Assembly (NCBI GenBank): GCA_963969395.1
Contig: OZ017802.1
Location: 5,458,501-5,522,500, forward strand
Direction: 5' to 3'
Length of the DNA stretch: 64,000 nt
From: Pseudoscleropodium purum
Lineage: Eukaryota > Streptophyta > Bryopsida > Hypnales > Brachytheciaceae
The translations under genes and the position numbers were made by a program. The stretch's first letter is position 1. The number at the start of each line of letters is the position of its first letter. The notes under the pieces are model-generated. The model was not told where the DNA came from. It did not search any database and was given only the letters and a program-made list of their open reading frames with translations. Below, piece after piece: positions 60,001 through 64,000 of this stretch.

Positions 60001-61596
60001 CCCCTAAATGCCTAAGGCTTATTTTGAGCTTCTTGGAATTTACTCTAAATTGAACAAAATGCCAACATTTTGATAAGTTGTATCAATTTTTTTGGGAATT
60101 GTAACTGTACAAATTCAAACTAGACATGTTAAAGATTTCATAGGAAAAGAAAACACAACAATATCACTTATGGAGTGAAAGATTATAATGTTTGACCATG
60201 AGGGTGTTAAAATTGTAAAAGTGATGTGAAGTCTTTCAATCCTCTTTTTACAAGTCAAATCTAAAAAGTTGGTGACGAAAAAAATATGAGGCTAAAGGAC
60301 CTAACATGTATACCCCCAATCAATTTATGGCTTCTTAACCCCTAAAACCCCAAACCCCATTTTTTGGCAACATAGCAATTTTAGGCAACTCACTACAAAT
60401 GGAGTTGTTTTTTTTTTCTTTGAAATTTTAACATGACATGTGCTCTAGGAGTAGCTTTAAGTCCCAACAATTTTTATAAATTTTGACTACATGGCTAAAA
60501 AGTGATTGTATGAAATGTAATTTTCAGCGCTTGGTGGACAATCTGGGCAACAAAAAAAAAATTCTTCAAAAATCACTTTTTTCAAAAATTAAAATTTGAA
60601 ATTGATTTTTTAGATTTATATCTACATGGAAAGCTTTGAATCATTCCATTTGGATGGATGAATCAAAAGTTATGAGGAATTTTAGTTTGGGGTAGTTTGT
60701 AGATAGTTATGGAATTTCTACTCCGAAATAAACTTTGAAGCCCTTTATTTTACTCAAATTTTAAATATTTTTGAAAAAAAATAAAAAAAATAAGGTGTAC
60801 ATTGTTTATTACAACATTTCAACCATTGGGATTGGCATTTTTCAATTCCATAAAGAAATTATTAACAACTTAGTACTTTGAATCATTTTCTACTTCATTC
60901 TACTTACTATTTTTTTCCTACATGTTGCACAATTCCAAATGATCTAAACATTTTCAAGCATGTAGCCAACTTGCTTTGAAGAATGAATTCAAAAGGTAAC
61001 CATCATTTTGGACATTTTTTCATGCAAATGTGACCTTGTGAAGTGCAGCTACCCGGATTTTTGCAGGGAAAAAAGAGAATTTTTGTGAATTCAAACGCTA
61101 ATATCTTGCAATCGACATGGTGAAAATTTCAGAAATTTTTACCACATCTTTTCAAAATAGTTTACTACAAGATCCTATGGTTACTTGTGTTTTAAAATAT
61201 TTTTAAAAAAAAATTGGGTACTTGCACTAGAAATGGCAGTTTTAGAGTGTTTAGGGTGAAAACATAGTCAAAAACCTTTAGGGGTAAAAATCTATTCTAC
61301 AATTTTCTTAAATGAATTTTGAATGTGATCTTTTCTCCAAGATCTAGTGTTGTCGAGGCTCATTTCCAAAAGCTCTCAACACTAGAGGAGGTCAAGATTG
61401 CAATGGATACCCTTCACAAAATCTTGAATAGAAAAATCACTATCATTTATTTTCAAGATCAGATTTTTGATACTAAAACTAGACTTCAAGAAGAACTTTC
61501 CAAAAATATGAACTACTCAAATAGCAACTTGGTTAGGTTTTATTTAACTTCAAAGTTTTGCAAACACCAGATTTTGGTGCCTCACGCAGTTAGGGG
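60001..61596 (+). mobile_element. TTAA element family A with nested family B element
   Basis: Intact TTAA at 59997-60000 and 61597-61600. Left end CCCCTAAATGCCTAAGGC, right end inverted CCCCTAACTGCGTGAGGC, 15 of 18 matching. After removal of the nested element and one target copy the length is 646 bp, equal to the 9925 copy. The 93-codon frame at 61319-61600 is not conserved in the other copies. Confidence 0.9.
60339..61284 (+). mobile_element. TTAA element family B, 946 bp, nested
   Basis: TTAA at 60335-60338, left end CCCCTAAAACCCC, right end CCTTTAGGGG (inverted CCCCTAAAGG), right flank TAAA. It splits the family A copy between CAATTTATGGCTTC and ATCTATTCTACAATTTTC, which are contiguous at 10245-10290. 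Confidence 0.9.
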
Positions 61597-61604
61597 TTAA
61601 GTAA

Positions 61605-62410
61605 AATAAATTATGGACTGAAGAGAAAGTCCAAGTCTACAGAAAGTGTAGAATCCACTATCCCCCAAATGACCCATTTGAGTGACCAACTAGCACCAAT
61701 TCTCATATATTAAGTAATAATAATAAAGTCAAAAATATTTATTGAAAACACATTGTCAAAATATAAAAGAAAATGAGAAGAGAACATGGATGTTATAACT
61801 GATTATGGCTTATAAAAAAAAATCTTTTTTCTCCCTCTTTTTTTTGTTTTTGGAAAAGATGGATGCTAATTTCAATACCAAATTCATTCATCAACCACCA
61901 TTGCTATATCATGGGAACATGGGGATCAAATTGTGTGAAGGGTTTTGTTTGTTGTTTTGTTTTGTTGTTTTTGTTTTTTTAATCAAATGAATTGTGTGAA
62001 GGTTTCACAAACAAAACTTGTGGAATGGGGATCTGCCCCTGCCATGATCCACTCCTAAGTTAGAGGGCCACGAATTAGTGTGCATTTTGAAGCGTGGTCT
62101 GTCCATGTTTCGCTCGTCGAAAATGATCTTAACATTAATTTTTCAAGTGTGCCATAGAATTCTGCCAGAGGTTTGCTCCCAATAATTTTACATGTACGTC
62201 AAGGCCCGAGAAGAAGGGATGGACGAAGATTGGGACGTGTTCCCTGTGCATCAGGCACGGCACAAATTTTGAGAGAAAAAAATGTCACCTGAACAAACTT
62301 TGCTGATAATTTTATTGAGGGACGATAAATTATGGCACAGGTGACGTATGGGAACTGCCAATATATCTTAATTGAAACCCCTTTCTACTTATAGATTCTT
62401 GTGTAACCTC
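61605..62410. other. Spacer, no gene recognised
   Basis: AT-rich to 61990, then a more balanced part to 62330. No family or paired ends recognised. Confidence 0.3.
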
Positions 62411-62414
62411 TTAA

Positions 62415-62619
62415 CGCCTCAATCCTTTTTATCACATTTTGGCTTATATCTTTTTACATAAATATCATTTACTGCAATTTCAAGAAATTTGTCATAAAGG
62501 AAGGTTTTCTCTTCAAGATTTAAGTAATAGATTGGATGAATGAAAAATTTGTTAGACAATACAACACTTGAAAGCGCTCTGTTCATTGTCCTGAGTATGG
62601 ACGTACGAGTGCTTCAAGG
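62415..62619 (+). mobile_element. TTAA element family C, 205 bp
   Basis: TTAA at 62411-62414 and 62620-62623. Left end CGCCTCAATCC, right end inverted CCTTGAAGCACTC. Body aligns with 20008-20228. Confidence 0.8.
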
Positions 62620-62623
62620 TTAA

Positions 62624-64000
62624 AATGTACGTAAACCACTCCCAAGGAATTCCCCCATTCATTTCCTAGGAGGCTTCTGCAGTGTAATGTCCAATTGCGC
62701 GGGTTTTCTTCCGTAATTGGGTATTATAGATTACTCATTTGACTTTGATTTTTCATCCTTGGTTACTCATCCTTCTACTCATGGTTTATGTGGGGCAATG
62801 GTTCATTGTCGTTGGGCATTTTAGGAAATAACAAGCCTCCTCATCAGGCTTTACCCTCCTTGTCGATCTATTATTTTCCAAAACACCCTCCCTCCTTAGG
62901 CATTGTCCTATACTAACTCTATTAACTTAAAATTTTACAGCTTGCTCATATAAGGTGAAAACACCCACATCAATTAAAATAAGCAATTTAGCATAGTTGG
63001 ATTAATTTTTTTCTATAATTGTTTAATTTTTGATATTATGAACAATTGAAAATCACAATTTTTTTTAAATTTAAAAAAATAAGATATGTGATTTCTATGA
63101 ATTTTCCAAGTGAAATTGACTAGGCCATTGAAACCATTGCATTAGCTTGGTTTTTAAATCAAAATCTAGAGAAATTAGTAGTTAACAAATGAAAATGAAA
63201 TATATGAATGGTTTAATGATACTTTGGAGGACTTCCTCCAAAGTACTTGCATAAAAAGATTTGTATTTAATGAAAGTCTACTTGTCAAAAGTGGGTATAG
63301 GGATAGGTTTTGGTATTTTTGCATCAGAGTGAAAAATATACATAAAAAAGAATCTAGAATTATTTTTTGATGTCCAACAACATTCAATAACAGAATCAAG
63401 CAATTTCATGACAAAAACAATGCTCAATTGTTTCTATAGACACAAAGGTCGTACTTATCTCAAATACATCTAATTTCAACTTGATTACTAGCACTGTTGC
63501 ATCAAAATTCTAGCCCAAATATGTAAATCCTATGAAAATGAGAAGTCAAGGTCATCTTTCCTCCCGAAAAAGATCAATAAACTATGGTGGAGCTTTTCTA
63601 GACTTGGCTAGGTTCGTATGAAGACATTTTTGAACAAATTGAAGTAAATTTTTTACAAAAGATGCATGCTTATATAAGCTTTGCTAGTTTTTATTTATTT
63701 TTCAATGGATGTTTGAATCAAAAGTTATGGGGCTCAAAAGTTTAGAGATATCTTAGGTAGCAAACTAATAGATAGGGCAAGCAATTAGGTGAACTATAAA
63801 AAAAATTCCCATTGACTTTAAATGTTTATATCTCTCAATCTGTAAAACTAAATGGGCTGGTCTTTTTACCACACATTTTCATGGTAATTCACAGCAATTA
63901 TGTGTTGTTGAAATGAAAAAAAATCTATTTATCTTCCTTTTACTCAATGCACAAAAAATGGCAAGTTCAAAACCATTAGCTCAAATTTTAATATAAATTC
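62624..64000. other. AT-rich DNA, nothing recognised
   Basis: The last part (63690-63760, TTGAATCAAAAGTTATGG) has words shared with family B and G interiors, so another decayed element may run off the window end. No gene seen. Confidence 0.35.

Noticed and set aside
61319..61600. 93-codon plus-strand frame with a plausible peptide
   Set aside because: It is the right part of a family A element and is broken by stops in the other two copies.
1..64000. CRISPR arrays, bacterial operons or defence islands
   Set aside because: No regularly spaced direct repeats, operon-like gene packing or prokaryotic genes; genes have plant-type introns and flanks.

Overview
The window looks like nuclear DNA of a streptophyte, most likely a non-flowering one such as a bryophyte, lycophyte or charophyte. 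That rests on two plant-type genes in the window and on the look of the decayed transposon genes; the species cannot be named from sequence alone. Most of the window is AT-rich intergenic DNA made of old, nested transposable elements. Two short gene islands stand out by more balanced base composition.

Gene island 1 (about 23.5-27.1 kb) holds an intact, intron-less coding region on the minus strand for a plant Raf-like (MAPKKK group C type) Ser/Thr protein kinase. It has an unusual C-terminal tail of repeated SPK motifs and a probable 5'-UTR intron. Gene island 2 (about 48.4-54.9 kb) holds a three-exon minus-strand gene for a coiled-coil protein of the plant family that includes Arabidopsis At1g50660 and BRANCHLESS TRICHOME. 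Recent local tandem duplications lie in its intron and downstream of its stop codon. No functional link between the two genes is visible.

The left 6 kb holds two decayed multi-copy genes on the plus strand: a kinase-fold gene with three in-frame stops but no frameshift (1.0-2.6 kb), and a probable MULE-like DDE transposase gene (3.2-5.9 kb). The second is split by a GC-rich hAT-type MITE with a perfect 8-bp target duplication. A second copy of that MITE type, again with a perfect 8-bp duplication, is at 36.35 kb. A Tc1-type transposon with both terminal inverted repeats and TA duplications lies at 22.3-23.5 kb; its broken transposase still shows an exact DD34E spacing. A 726-bp MITE with TAA duplications and matching inverted ends lies at 38.5 kb.

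The main explanation for the rest is a set of non-autonomous elements bounded by TTAA. I group them by hand as families A (646 bp), B (about 0.9 kb), C (0.2 kb), D, F (0.3 kb), G (0.9 kb), H and I, about 26 copies in all. Families A, B, D and G end in CCC(C)T(A/G)AA; family F ends in GGTAGGAGG. They insert into each other (B in A, G in F, C in G, B in F), which gives a relative age order. TTAA targets point to piggyBac, Kolobok or Sola3 type transposition, but no such transposase is in the window. I saw no tRNA, rRNA, CRISPR array or complete LTR retrotransposon.
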